DNA of 20,952 bases from Calycina herbarum (lineage: Eukaryota > Ascomycota > Leotiomycetes > Helotiales > Pezizellaceae), in assembly GCA_001414485.1 (NCBI GenBank), contig LLEY01000341.1, positions 1 to 20,952 on the forward strand, written 5' to 3'. Below, piece by piece: positions 1 through 9,788 of the stretch (the first letter of the stretch is position 1; each line of letters starts with the position of its first letter). The position numbers and the translations under genes are program-made. The notes beneath the pieces were generated by a model, which ran no database searches, was not told where the DNA came from, and saw nothing but the letters and a program-made list of their open reading frames with translations.

Positions 1-152
1 AAGAGTCCTTTGTACACCGCATACGTATTCCGAATGCGTATATACAAAGAGTCCTTTGTACACCGCATACGTATTCCGAATGCGTATATACAAAGAGTCC
101 TTTGTACACCGCATACGTATTCCGAATGCGTATATACAAAAGAGTCCTTTGT
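1..152 (+). repeat. 46-bp palindromic minisatellite in LTR copy A
   Basis: The unit recurs exactly every 46 bp (CAAAG starts at 45, 91 and 137, with a partial unit from 1). Each unit contains two near-palindromes: ACAAAG-4 nt-CTTTGT, and ATACGTATTC facing GAATGCGTAT. The same unit occurs once in LTR copy B, four times in C, five in D and three in E, so it expands or contracts independently of the rest of the LTR. Confidence 0.9.
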
Positions 153-172
153 ACACATGTGTATATAACTAG

Positions 173-195
173 GTCCTGGGACGTCTACCCAGGAC
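173..195 (+). repeat. Inverted repeat (possible hairpin) in family-L LTR
   Basis: GTCCTGGG (173-180) and CCCAGGAC (188-195) form an 8-bp perfect stem around a 7-nt loop. The same position in copies C, D and E carries a version with CCTAGGAC or similar, and copy B lacks the segment. Its function is unknown. It could be a transcript hairpin near the R/U5 part of the LTR or simply part of a palindrome-rich LTR. Confidence 0.6.
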
Positions 196-299
196 ACACA
201 TATACATATACACACACACACACACATATACACACATATATACACATAATTTATACCCTTGACTTCTGCCTTCTGCCCTCTTACGTGACTATTTTAACA

Positions 300-529
300 A
301 TACCTCTATAGTTAGAGATTATAGTAATATATTCTAGGTACTCGTTTATTATAGCTATAAATAATTTAGCTTTCTTTTTCTAATAGTAGGTTTAGCTAGA
401 ATACTAACTCTTTTTTATAGTTATATTATAATATAGCTAAGAGACTTTTAAGGTACTAATAATAGGTTACTATAACACTCCCGCTTATATATAACGCTTG
501 ATAGACTGTTACCTATAGAAGCGACGCGC
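300..529 (-). mobile_element. Probable 3' end of another LTR element, reversed
   Basis: On the minus strand, a purine-rich run (AAGCGGGAG, about 480-489) is followed directly by TGTTATAGTAACC, which looks like a polypurine tract next to the first bases of an LTR. The putative LTR would run from about 480 down to 300, where it abuts LTR copy A. The stretch 490-529 would be the end of the internal region. No coding remnant could be recognised, and no second copy in the window confirms the LTR. It could equally be unrelated RIP-altered DNA. Confidence 0.3.
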
Positions 530-2517
530 TTTTACTAGAATATATATTAATAATATAGTATACGTAAGTAAATTACTTTAAGAATATATAGCGTATATCT
601 AGGCTCTGTTTTAAATATTATTAAAGCTTAGCCTATCTATAATAGAAGAGAGACTTAAAGCTATTATAGCTCTTAGATTCCTAGAAACCCTAAAAGATCT
701 AGAACGCTATCTAGGCATAACTAGTTATCTAAGAGAGTATATATAGAACTATACTATTATTATAGGCCTTTTATAAAAACGAAAGACAGAGCTTCTAAAG
801 AGAGCACCTATTAGCAGCTAAGTAAGAACTAATTTTATAAAGCGAGAAGTATTTATATATCTAATAGACTATAAATAAGCCTTATTTATAGTAGTATAAA
901 AGGCGTTGATAGTAAAGACAATATTAGTATACTTCGACCTAGGTAGATAATTCTTAATTAACGTAGATTTATCTAAGGACGGTATTAGCGTAATAGTATA
1001 CTATATATAGGAAAAGAGAGACTTGAATCTAGATAAGACGATCTACTAGAAGAGAAAGCTTAAACTAATTTTATTTCTTTCTTATAAGCTAACTATAGCT
1101 AAACAAAATTACTAGCTAACTAAGATAGAAATAGTAGATATAGTTTAGATAGTTTAAAAGTTATAAGATAAGATTAAATTCTTATAAATAGCCTCTCTAA
1201 TTATATATATAGATTATAGCGCTATTCCTAGCCTAGCTAGAAAGTCGGATATTATATTATTAGTATTAATAGAAAAGCTGAATCTTAGGCTTATATAAGC
1301 ATTAGAATTCCTATCTAGGTTTAACTTAGACATTTGTTATAAGCTAGATAAGGAATATTTAGTACTAGATACGTTATCGCGACTGCTTATAAATAGGTAA
1401 AAGAAGTCTTAGCTAGAAAGAGAAGTAGAATTAGACGTACTTTAGACTAGTGTTTATTCTAATAGCTATTAAATAGATATCTAGGCCGCTTAATTAGATA
1501 AGGCTATAGTTTAAATTATACTAGGCTTTAAAAAGAAAGTGATCGAAGAGTATGAGATAGATAAGAAGTAGAAGAGTATTATTAGTATAATTATTTCTAA
1601 CTAGACCTTAGCTAAGAACGTAGTAGAATTGCCTTTTATTCTTAGAGATAGTATACTATTTAGAAAGGAAACGGATAGCCTATCTAAACGATTATGCCTT
1701 TTAAAGGAGTATATAGCTAACATTTTCAGATAAGCTTATAATATAACTAGCTATTTAGGATATAGGAAGTTATAGGAAACACTGTCTTATTCCTTTTATA
1801 TTAGATAGCTAGAGAAGTCTTTAAAGTAATACTTAAGATACTACTCTAATTATTTAGTATATAGTATAAAATATTATAAGCTAAATAGCTCTTTATAGCC
1901 TATTATATCTCTACTAGTGCCTTTCTATTATATTATAATTGATTTATTCTAGCTTTACTACTAAGCTACGATAAATATAATTACTTAATAATAATAATAT
2001 ATAAGATATCTAAGAAAAAAGCACTTATAGTAGGCTAAGAGGATTATATAGCCGAGGATTAGATAAAGGCGGTAGTAGACATATTCTAGTTACTTAACTA
2101 GGGCTACTTAAAAGTTATTATCTTAGACCGTAACCGCAGGTTCGTAAGTACTCTATAGAGAGGTATTTTTATAGTAATAAGAACTAAACTACTCTACTCT
2201 ATAGCGTACTATCCTTAGACTAACAGATAATCTAAGGTTATAAACTAGACAACTAAGATTATAATACGTTACTTCTTATAAAGCTTTATAGATTTCGTAA
2301 GATAGACAGAAGTAATTCCGAGTATATAATTCGTGTTAAACAACTATAAATTAGTATTTATAGAGAAATCACCTAACGAAGTATATTATAGATTCTTACC
2401 TAATACTTTAATTAGCCTAATATCTAAACTATAGACTATAATTCTTAATATACTAGCTATAAGGATTAAGATCTTAGACGTACTAGCGGTCGTAGCTATA
2501 AATATAAAGTATATATA
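530..2517 (+). pseudogene. Gypsy-1 pol remnant: late RT, RNase H, integrase
   Basis: A broken Ty3/gypsy polyprotein is readable in one main frame with many TAG/TAA codons. It starts abruptly in the RT palm: the catalytic YxDD box reads Y-I-N-N (about 551-562), with both Asp changed to Asn. An RT tail with LKDLERYLG (about 691-717) follows, then RNase H (about 920-1140), then a conserved segment reading EKLNLRLI and LEFLSRFNLD (about 1270-1330) that ends in D-T-L-S-R-L. The integrase core lies at about 1915-2400, with IIDFI near 1937 and a DRD-containing segment near 2128. About 25 codons usually found between the RT palm and the tail appear to be missing near 628-640. The integrase reading frame continues at 4381 after the DNA transposon. 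The 5' half (gag, protease, most of RT) is absent. The left boundary is approximate. Confidence 0.85.
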
Positions 2518-2575
2518 ACGTGGTATACCAGGACCTCGTGATTATCAGGACCTCGTAAATTTTTTCCTACCCCAC
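2518..2575 (+). repeat. Left terminal inverted repeat of Fot1/pogo-type element
   Basis: This matches the reverse complement of 4320-4378 almost perfectly, with two G/A-type differences and one single-base gap. The decamer AGGACCTCGT occurs twice inside it (about 2529-2538 and 2547-2556), spaced 18 bp apart. This is the usual arrangement for paired transposase binding sites, although binding itself is inferred. Confidence 0.93.
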
Positions 2576-2623
2576 CACTTTAAAATATAATAAAACTACT
2601 ATAACATATTAAATTAATTAAAA

Positions 2624-4279
2624 CTACTCGGAATCTAATAAACTAGATATATCTACAACTTCTTAACACGTCCGCGTATTATAACCAGTTTTTCTATAAG
2701 TACTATAACGTTACCGAGTCGTTTGTCCTTCATCTTCTCTACCCTCCCTAGAGCGCTTATTACGTTGAACCTGCTCCTTCGTATTCTTCTAGGCTAATCC
2801 GTCCTATATATCCTCTATAGTAAGTGCACCTCCTTCTTAGATATAGGTATTTTTAGCCCTCCGGCGTTTGCTAAGGGCTTCATTTACTGTTCGAAGTATA
2901 CGGACCTCGGCTGACAAGAGGGTCACCTTATAGGCTAATCGCTCTATACCTTTTGCTAACGAAGCGATTGTCTAGAAAATAGGTGTTAGCGAGCTTCTTT
3001 AGTAACGAGTAATACGATCCTTAACAAGAGTTGATTACGAAAGAGCTTTAGAAGGGTTACGAGGAGTCTAGGAGACCTAAGAGGTAGCGTCGGCAGAGAG
3101 GGGTCCGGTAGGTATAGGAGTCTATAACTTAATATCAAGCTTTAAGATTACAGTCTAGGGTTCTAGAGGCACTAGACCAGCTCTACAGAACCCAGCTTTA
3201 GCGTTTTAGGTTGTTATTAACTAGTTATAGGCTATGTAAAACGTAAGAAAGAACTCGACCTTAGTAATATAGTTTATATAAGCCTTAATAAAGGTCTCGA
3301 TTTAACACCCGTATATATGTTTAAGAATACTAAAACACCCAACGTCGAGTAGCTGGGTTAGATAAGACGAATAAGGAGGTAGGCAAAGAGTAATAATGTT
3401 ATATAACTTATAATACTCTTAAAATACTGCCGATTTATAACTCTTATACCTATCTAGAACTAACATTCGATATAGCCCTTTTATATAACCACGAGTATAC
3501 TTATCGAAGTGTTCTAGCTATTCTAAGCCTATCTTATTATTAGTCTATCTATTACTAGTTGGTTTAATAACCTAGTTATTAGGAAGACCGCCCTTAGTAT
3601 ACTAACTAGTAAGGTGATTTTTCCCTTAAACTACTAAGAATAGAGGGATGCTTAAACCCTCTCTATTAATATAGACAATTGCTATAGCCTATTCCCGATT
3701 GCCTAGCTAGACAGCCTTGCCTCTGCTACGTCGATTAGCGTGTGTAACAACTATTCCAGCGTAGATAACACCTATTATAAAACCAGTCTTGTCAAAGTTG
3801 TAGAAATCGCAGTCTTAGATCCTATATTTCGCCCGTATATTCTCTACTAGTCGAAACCACGCGCTAATTAGCTTAGGATCTTCGTACAAGGCCCTTTGGA
3901 AATCGTAAACGCGATTAAAACGTGTCTTTAGTTCTAGACGTCGTTGTATAAATCGTTGTACCTAGTTCTTTCCGACGCGTTGTCCTCTACGCGACTCGAG
4001 TATATAATTTGCTATATCTTCTACACTACCTAGCTGGGGCATAAATCCTCTCGTATCTAGATTAAGTATATTTTGAATAATCACCTCCTCTTCTATTATA
4101 GTTATTTTATGATTTGCTAGCCGGCGTTCGCTAAGAGTAGTTCGACCAGCTATTCTATTAGTAAGTGTAGAATAAGGGACTCTGTATAGCTTCGTAGCTT
4201 TACTACGGTTTATTCGTTTAGATGATCGAATAGCTTCGATAGCTAGGATAATTCGAGCTTCTTAGGTTTGAGATTCTAT
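2624..4279 (-). pseudogene. Fot1/pogo-type DDE transposase, RIP-inactivated
   Basis: One frame is open in register for about 551 codons, the usual length for Fot1-like transposases. Around two dozen TAG/TAA codons fall mostly where Gln or Trp is expected. The start codon is probably the ATA at 4279-4277, consistent with a mutated ATG. Visible domains are an N-terminal psq-type helix-turn-helix (residues about 12-46), a CENP-B-type HTH (about 66-130, with FMPQLGSVEDIAN), and a DDE_1 catalytic core. The core has Asp163 in FDKTGF, Asp276 in LVLDRY and Asp312 in LLDVGCF, so the last two are separated by 35 residues. Near residues 525-538 a C-terminal zinc-knuckle-like segment reads YSTYRKTGYNTRTC, with expected Cys, Gly and His changed to Tyr, Arg and Tyr. 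The native stop is taken as the TAG at 2624-2626. The protein would have cut and joined the element's own TIRs at TA sites in the nucleus. Confidence 0.92.
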
Positions 4280-4319
4280 TAGGTAGTTGTTAAGAAAACG
4301 CGTGTTAAAGTTAGAGGTA

Positions 4320-4378
4320 GTGGGGTAGGGAAAAAATTCACGAGGTCCTGATAATCACGAGGTCCTGGTATACCATGT
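4320..4378 (-). repeat. Right terminal inverted repeat of Fot1/pogo-type element
   Basis: This is the reverse-complement partner of 2518-2575. It carries the same doubled AGGACCTCG motif in mirror orientation and ends in CCATGT before the TA target duplication at 4379-4380. Confidence 0.93.
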
Positions 4379-4380
4379 TA

Positions 4381-5022
4381 TAATAAAAAACACTAGCTAA
4401 TATTCTTTAAAGTAGGAGACAAAGTTTAGCTAAGACTCTATAAGAGATATAATATCCTAGCTATAAAGGACAACTATAAGGTTTATATATAACGAGTAGA
4501 CTCTTTTAAAATCCTTAAACGAATTAGATACTAGGCTTATAAGCTAGATATTCTATTAAATATAAAGATATATCTTATAATCTTAGTAGCCTATTTAGAA
4601 TTAAAACCTAGTAGCTAAGACCTATATAGCTAACCGACCTCTAAGAAGCCGGACGTTATTATTATAAGCTATAAGAAGGAATAGGAAGTAGAACGTTTAA
4701 TAAAGAAGAAAACTATACTATTAGGCTAAGTTAAGTACTTAGTAAGATAGAAAGGCTATAGTATAGAGGAAGACTAATAGATTAATATTAAGAAGCTTAG
4801 AAATTCATAGTAGTTAGTCTATAACTTTAATAAGGCAGAAGAAGAAAAGATAGTATCAGCTACGAGAATCTTATTAAGAAGAGCCTAGTAGAAGCTAGAG
4901 AAGTAACAACGATAGAAATATCTAATCTTTAGGCTAAAAGACGAATGATTATATTATTATCTAGCTAGTAATAATAATTCACCTATAATTATTAAGATAC
5001 GTATTTAGCTAACTATATCTAT
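4381..5022 (+). pseudogene. Gypsy-1 pol remnant, C-terminal integrase and chromodomain
   Basis: This is the continuation of the gypsy-1 integrase after the Fot1-type insertion. Readable pieces are LIFFKVGDKV (about 4399-4428), then a conserved integrase tail with RYNILAIKDN and FKILKRIRYQAYKLDI. A chromodomain-like segment, KYLVR followed by KGYSIEED (about 4734-4776), ends in a WxN-type motif reading WINIKKL. Chromodomains in fungal gypsy elements are thought to direct integration to particular chromatin. Past about 4880 the frame loses recognisable similarity and is probably 3' untranslated sequence. The element ends at the copia LTR starting at 5023, so its own 3' LTR is missing. Confidence 0.83.
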
Positions 5023-5390
5023 TATAATAATATATTAGTATCTAGTATACTTAGACATAAGTGCTTAAGTGTATATAGACCTAAAAGTTAAGCTTAGTCA
5101 GAATACCACGTGACCTCGCGGTTCTGATGTGTCTAGAGCACTCTAGAGTAACGCGTTAAGTTTTATATATTAATTATATATACTTCCGTATACGTATTCC
5201 GTTTACGGAAGTGGCGTTTTGTAGCGTATTCCGCATACGTATATACAAAGAGTCCTTTGTATACACATATACACACACACACTCATATACACACACACAC
5301 ACACATATATACACATACACATACATATATATATTTATACCCTTGACTTCTGCCTTCTGCCTTCTATCCTCTTACGTGACTATTTTAACA
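5023..5390 (+). repeat. 5' LTR of copia-1 (family-L copy B)
   Basis: It starts TATAATAATATATTAG, probably TG originally, with the G lost to RIP, and ends TTTTAACA. It contains the conserved block from TAGTATACTTAGACATAAG through the CACGTGACCTCGCGG segment, and the inverted pair TCTAGAG-CA-CTCTAGA. It carries one 46-bp unit, a CA/TA microsatellite (about 5266-5333) and the CTTCTGC run. The bases after 5390 (TAGTAGTAATA) sit where a tRNA primer binding site is expected, but the primer cannot be assigned with confidence. Confidence 0.85.
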
Positions 5391-5419
5391 TAGTAGTAAT
5401 ACAGACTCTTAACAAAGTC

Positions 5420-6945
5420 ATAATACAGAAGCTTAAAGGCTCTGTCAACTATAAAGTCTAGGCTATACACACCAAGGCCTTCTTTACTAAGGAAGGACAA
5501 CTTAAGTATATTATGTCGTTTATCGAAGGCGATATAAACCAAGACCTTAAGGTATTAAGTAATATATAATTACTTGTAGAGGATAGGCTTCTTCTACAAA
5601 TCTAAGATAAACTTAATGCTAAAGAGGCTTGGGATACACTTAAGAACCTATATAGCCTTAAAGGATTCTCATTAGAATTCCTACTTTATAGAGAATTCTT
5701 TAATACCTTTTTAGATAAATACTCTTCTATAGAAGAATATCTAAATAAGGTTAAATACCTTAGTAATTAACTTAAAGCTAAGAGTATAGAACTCCCTCGA
5801 CAAGTAGTTATAGCTTAGGTTCTTAATAACCTAAGCGAGGACTACGAAAGTATTATATCTAATATAATATAATCTCTTTGAAACGATATAGACTCCTATA
5901 CTATAGAGAATCTATTCTCGAATCTTATAGACGAGTCTAAACGACAAGAGTCTAAGAAAGAAGAAGTGTTTATAAGCCCTGCTTATAAGAAGGGCTATAA
6001 GGGGAAGAAACCTTATAAAGTTATAAAAGGCAGATACTATAACTATTGTAAATAAACTACACACCTTATAGACGAGTGCTATTATCTATACCCCTCGAAG
6101 GCTCCTAAACACTTTAAGTTTAAGAGAGGAACACTTAGGTCTAGCTCTAAGGAGAATATAAGAGAAGAGAAGAGCCCTCGAGAGATAAGGGATAATAACG
6201 TTGATATTATGTTTATAAATCTCGACTATAATAATATACAAATCGCCGATAATAAGGACGATGATATTAGTCTAGATAATCTAGACTTTAAGGTAAATAA
6301 TAACTAGAACCTAAATAACTATACTAATAAGAGTATAGATACCTATAACCACTTATTAAATAACGAAAGTACTATTATAAGTACAAATAATAAGATTAAA
6401 AAGGTATTTACTACTTACTCTAGCCCTACTATAATAGATAATAAAACTAAATTTATACTAGACACAGCTACTACTAAACATATAATATCTAATAAAGAAT
6501 ATTTTATAGACTATAGAGCTAGGAATAAGTTAGTTAAGTAGGGAGAAGCTAGGACTATTAGTATTAAAGGAGTTGGTTCTATTTATATTAGGTTTAGAGA
6601 TAATAATAATAAATGCTTTTTACTTAAGAACTGTTTATATATGCCTAAACTAGGGTATAATCTAATTAGTTAAAGTGAACTAATAAACTCATATACTATA
6701 TTTACCTCTAATAATTATTATATTAAAAATAATAAAACAAATAACCTTATAACTAAGGGATATAAGATAAATAACTTATACTACCTAGATATTATACCTC
6801 TAGGATATAATAAAGATAATAACTATATAATACTAAATACTATTAAGAATAAAAATAAAACTTATAATATAATAAATAAGCTAACTTTATATAGGAGACT
6901 AGGACATATTAGTCTACAAGTATTAAATAAAATTATTAATACTAT
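5420..6945 (+). pseudogene. Copia-1 gag, protease and start of integrase (broken)
   Basis: This is a single frame with scattered TAG/TAA. The gag part (about 5426-6000) resembles the copia-type UBN2/gag family, with readable HTKAFFTKEGQLKYIMSF and WDTLKNLYSLKGFSLEF. A CCHC-like knuckle at about 6027-6084 reads YYNYCK, TTHLIDEC, with its first Cys changed to Tyr. The protease active site at about 6458-6484 reads LDTATTKHI; the Gly of the usual D-S/T-G is an Ala and a neighbouring Ala is a Thr. The pre-integrase domain follows and ends in RRLGHIS (about 6892-6912), the His half of the integrase HHCC finger. The start is inferred at an ATA near 5420, possibly a mutated ATG. The frame is broken at 6945 by a solo LTR and resumes at 7116. 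Confidence 0.87.
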
Positions 6946-7115
6946 TGTCGTTATATAGGTGAATGAGCCTCTGACTCATATCCATCCACGTGACTAGCAC
7001 GCTAGTACCACGCTAGCACAAGCATAAATAGTCGTACTTCGAGTACCTAGAATAGTAACAGAGAATATAATACGCATATACAACCAGACAGATTTATGAC
7101 CAAGTCATACTAACA
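6946..7115. mobile_element. 170-bp solo LTR with ACTAT target duplication
   Basis: The element begins TGTCGTTATATAGG and ends CATACTAACA, giving the TG...CA ends of an LTR. It is flanked by a perfect 5-bp direct repeat, ACTAT (6941-6945 and 7116-7120). Removing 175 bp restores the copia-1 integrase frame across the junction. Unlike its surroundings, it contains at least 15 CA steps and shows little sign of RIP, so it probably inserted after the host copia was mutated or was too short to be a RIP target. There is no coding sequence. Its orientation cannot be fixed without a full-length relative. It resembles no other repeat in the window and probably derives from a different LTR retrotransposon or a small TRIM-like element. 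Confidence 0.9.
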
Positions 7116-9737
7116 ACTATAAAAGGTTATAATAATTTAATCTCTAATAAAGAGATAGATAATAGTATTATTAACTGCGAGGTATGTCTCCGAGGTAAAT
7201 TTACTAATAAGATTAATAGATTAATAAGCGGTAGAGAGTTTACTCTACTAGAAAAGGTTAGTAGCGACCTATGCGGTCTTATTAAGTCTATAACTTATAA
7301 TAACTATAAGTACTTTATAATCTTCCTATGTAAATACTTTAGATTCTTAGAAGTTAAATTACTTAAGACTAAGAGCGAGGCCTTTGATGCCTTTAAAGAG
7401 TTTAAAAATAGAGAAGAGAATAATATAAATAATAAGCGTATAAGAATATATAGTACTAATAACGGTATAGAATTTATTAATAATAAATTTAATATCTACT
7501 TAAAAGAACATAGAATAATATACCAATTATCCCTTGTCTATATACTAGAATTAAACGGACTAGTAGAAATAATAAATAGAACTATACTTAATAAGGTTAG
7601 ATGTCTATTATATAATGCTAATTTACTATTTATATTTTGGGGGGAAGCTGTACTAACAGCTACTTATCTATATAATAGAACTCCTTACTCTAAACTAGAG
7701 TATAAAACACCTTATGAACTTAAATATAAGTAAGAGCTGTATATAGGTAATATAAAGACCTTTGGCTCTATAGCTTATTATAAAAATAAGTATACTAGTT
7801 TAAAGAAACTAGATGAAAAGGCGAATAAGGCTATACTACTAGGCTTTAATGAAAACTTATATAAAGTATATGATATTATACTTAAAAAACCTCTATAGGT
7901 TAGAGATATATATATAATTGAAAATAAGTTTTTAGATACTAAGTATAACTTAGATAATAATACATCTGATATAGATACTAACCTCTTAGAGGACTATAAC
8001 GATACTGATATTAAAAATACTAAGCTCGACGCGCTAGATGTAAATAAGCTAGACGCGGTGTATATAAAAAATAAACCCGACGAGTTAGACATAAATAATA
8101 TTAGGAATAATAATCTTAAATATATAGATGATCTAGATGAACTAGCACTAGTAGCTAATATTAATAATAAGCCTACTAGCTATAAAGAAGCTATATCTAA
8201 TACTAATAGTGTAGAATGGATTAAAGCTATGGAATTAGAAGTAAATGAACTAGAATCCTAGAAAACTTGGGATCTAGTAGACTTATCTAATAATAGAACC
8301 CCTCTAAAGGGAAAATGGGTATATAAAATAAAGATAGACCTTAATAATAATATAATTAAGTATAAGGTAAGATAGGTAGTTTAAGGCTTTAATTAAATTA
8401 TAGGTATAGATTACCTAGAGACCTTTTCTACTATATATAGACCTGAGACTTATAGACTAGTATTCCTACTAGCAGTATTAAATAAATAGAGTCTATATTA
8501 ATATGATATAAAGAACGCCTTTATATATGCTAAAATAGATAAAGATATCTATGTTATATAGCTTATAGGCTTTGAAAGGAATAATACTAGTAAGGTTTGT
8601 AAGCTTAATAAAGCCTTATATAGCCTAAAACAGAGCCCTAGACTATAGTATAAATATCTACTAGATATATATACTAAAATAGGATTTATAGTCCTACCCT
8701 TTAATGAAGGTATCTTTATAAATAAGGAAACTAAGGTTATTATTATATGCTATGTTGATGACCTTATTATAATAGGGCCTAATAAGCTTAATATAGATAA
8801 AGTAATATCTAGTATAAGTAAAGTATTAAAATTACAATATCTAGGGCTTATAAACCAGTTCTTAGGTATGGAAATAAAGTATGATATTAATAACTAAGTA
8901 CTTACTATAAATCAAAATAAATACTTAGCTAATATAAAAGCTAAGTTTAATAAGTCTAATTTAACTCCTGTCGCTACTCCTATAGAACTAGGGGTAAAAT
9001 TAGACAAAAATGAAGATTAGGCTACTAAAGAAGATATAAATATATATTAATAAGAAACAGGGTCTCTAATATATCTTAGTACTAAAACTAGACCTGATAT
9101 TACTTACTCGATTAATAGATGTGCTAGATTTATAGCTAATCCTAGTATACATTACTTTAGAGCCTTAAATAGAGTATGGAAATACCTAAATTATAAACCT
9201 AGATTAGGACTATACTATAGTAATATAGATAATCAGCTAGAAGCTATCCTAAACCTAAAGGCCTTTACTGATGCTGATTAGGGAGGAGATATAATAAGTC
9301 GGAAGAGTACTAGCGGCTATACTACTTTTATAAGAAACTGTATTATTAGCTGGAATACGACTTTATAAAAGACTGTAGCTTTGTCTAGCTATAAAGCTGA
9401 ATATATGTCTTATAAAGAAGTTATAAAAGAAATTATCTATTTAAATAACTTAGTAGAATATTTTAATAATCTTATATACTCTAATAATAATACTACTATT
9501 CCGATTCTGTTAACAGATAGTGAATCCGCTTTGAAATTAGCTTATAATCCTGAATTTCATAAAAGAAGTAAATATATAGATATTATATATCACTTTATAA
9601 GAGACGCTATAACTAGTAACTAAGTAAGGCTTATATATATAGGTATAAAAGACTAAATAGCCGATGGCTTTACAAAAGGACTAGATAAAGTAAAGCATGA
9701 TAAGTTTATTACTACTTTAAATCTTCGTCTAAGTTAA
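7116..9737 (+). pseudogene. Copia-1 integrase, reverse transcriptase, RNase H (broken)
   Basis: This continues the pol frame. Integrase starts with the Cys half of HHCC (CEVC, about 7171-7182). The first catalytic Asp is in SDLCG (about 7266). The second reads TNNGIEF (about 7455), so Asp is now Asn. The Glu is in GLVEIINRTIL (about 7570). RT follows from about 8215 (VEWIKAMELE) through WDLVDL and KGKWVYKIK to the intact catalytic box YVDDLIIIG (8751-8777) and the LGMEIKY segment. RNase H reads LKAFTDAD (about 9257-9280), SGYT, and SSYKAEYMSYKE (about 9384-9419), followed by HKRSKYIDI. The frame ends with TAA at 9735-9737, upstream of the polypurine tract. At least 15 premature TAG/TAA codons are present, nearly all explainable from CAA, CAG or TGG. 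Confidence 0.9.
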
Positions 9738-9788
9738 TTTATATATAAGCTAAATATAGTACAAGTATATATCTATCTTACGGGGGAA

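Larger units (their letters stand above)
1..299 (+). repeat. Family-L copia LTR, 3' part (copy A)
   Basis: This is the right-hand part of the LTR that recurs at 5023, 9789, 14956 (reversed), 17692 and 20510 (reversed). It holds about 3.3 copies of a 46-bp tandem unit (1 to about 152). After that come a hairpin (173-195), a CA/TA microsatellite (about 196-247), a CTTCTGC-type tract and the shared terminus ending TTTTAACA at 299. The left end lies outside the window. What follows at 300 is not copia internal sequence, so this is a solo LTR or a 3' LTR whose body is off-window. The boundary was set by alignment with copy B, whose end at 5390 is followed by copia internal sequence. Confidence 0.82.
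2518..4378 (-). mobile_element. Fot1/pogo-type DNA transposon, complete, inside gypsy-1
   Basis: This is a 1861-bp element with terminal inverted repeats of about 58 bp beginning AC(G/A)TGGTATACC, flanked by a TA duplication (2516-2517 and 4379-4380). Removing the element and one TA rejoins the gypsy-1 integrase in frame and reads K-Y-I-Y-N-K-K-H across the junction, which fixes both ends. TA targets, terminal ACRT, a length near 1.9 kb and a DD35D transposase all fit the Fot1/pogo branch of Tc1-mariner. It is less AT-rich and less mutated than the surrounding gypsy DNA, suggesting it arrived later or had fewer rounds of RIP. It is not autonomous now, because the transposase is broken. Confidence 0.93.

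Noticed and set aside
1..152. CRISPR-like array of 46-bp repeats
   Set aside because: The units are contiguous tandem copies with no unique spacers, sit inside LTRs and are in a fungal context.
102..311. Short open frame rich in Tyr, Thr and His, with equivalents at 5211-5393, 9927-10373 and 15063-15303 on both strands
   Set aside because: These frames translate the 46-bp minisatellite and CA/TA microsatellite inside the LTRs. They are open in several frames at once because the repeat lacks stops, and they show no domain or conserved start.
2521..2530. 10-bp target duplication TGGTATACCA around the DNA transposon
   Set aside because: The palindrome is part of the TIR. Extending the TIR match to AC(G/A)TGG gives a TA duplication and an in-frame gypsy junction, which the 10-bp reading does not explain better.
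8058..8261. Independent small gene
   Set aside because: It is simply a stop-free piece of the copia-1 pol frame (linker between integrase and RT). The same protein continues with stops on both sides.
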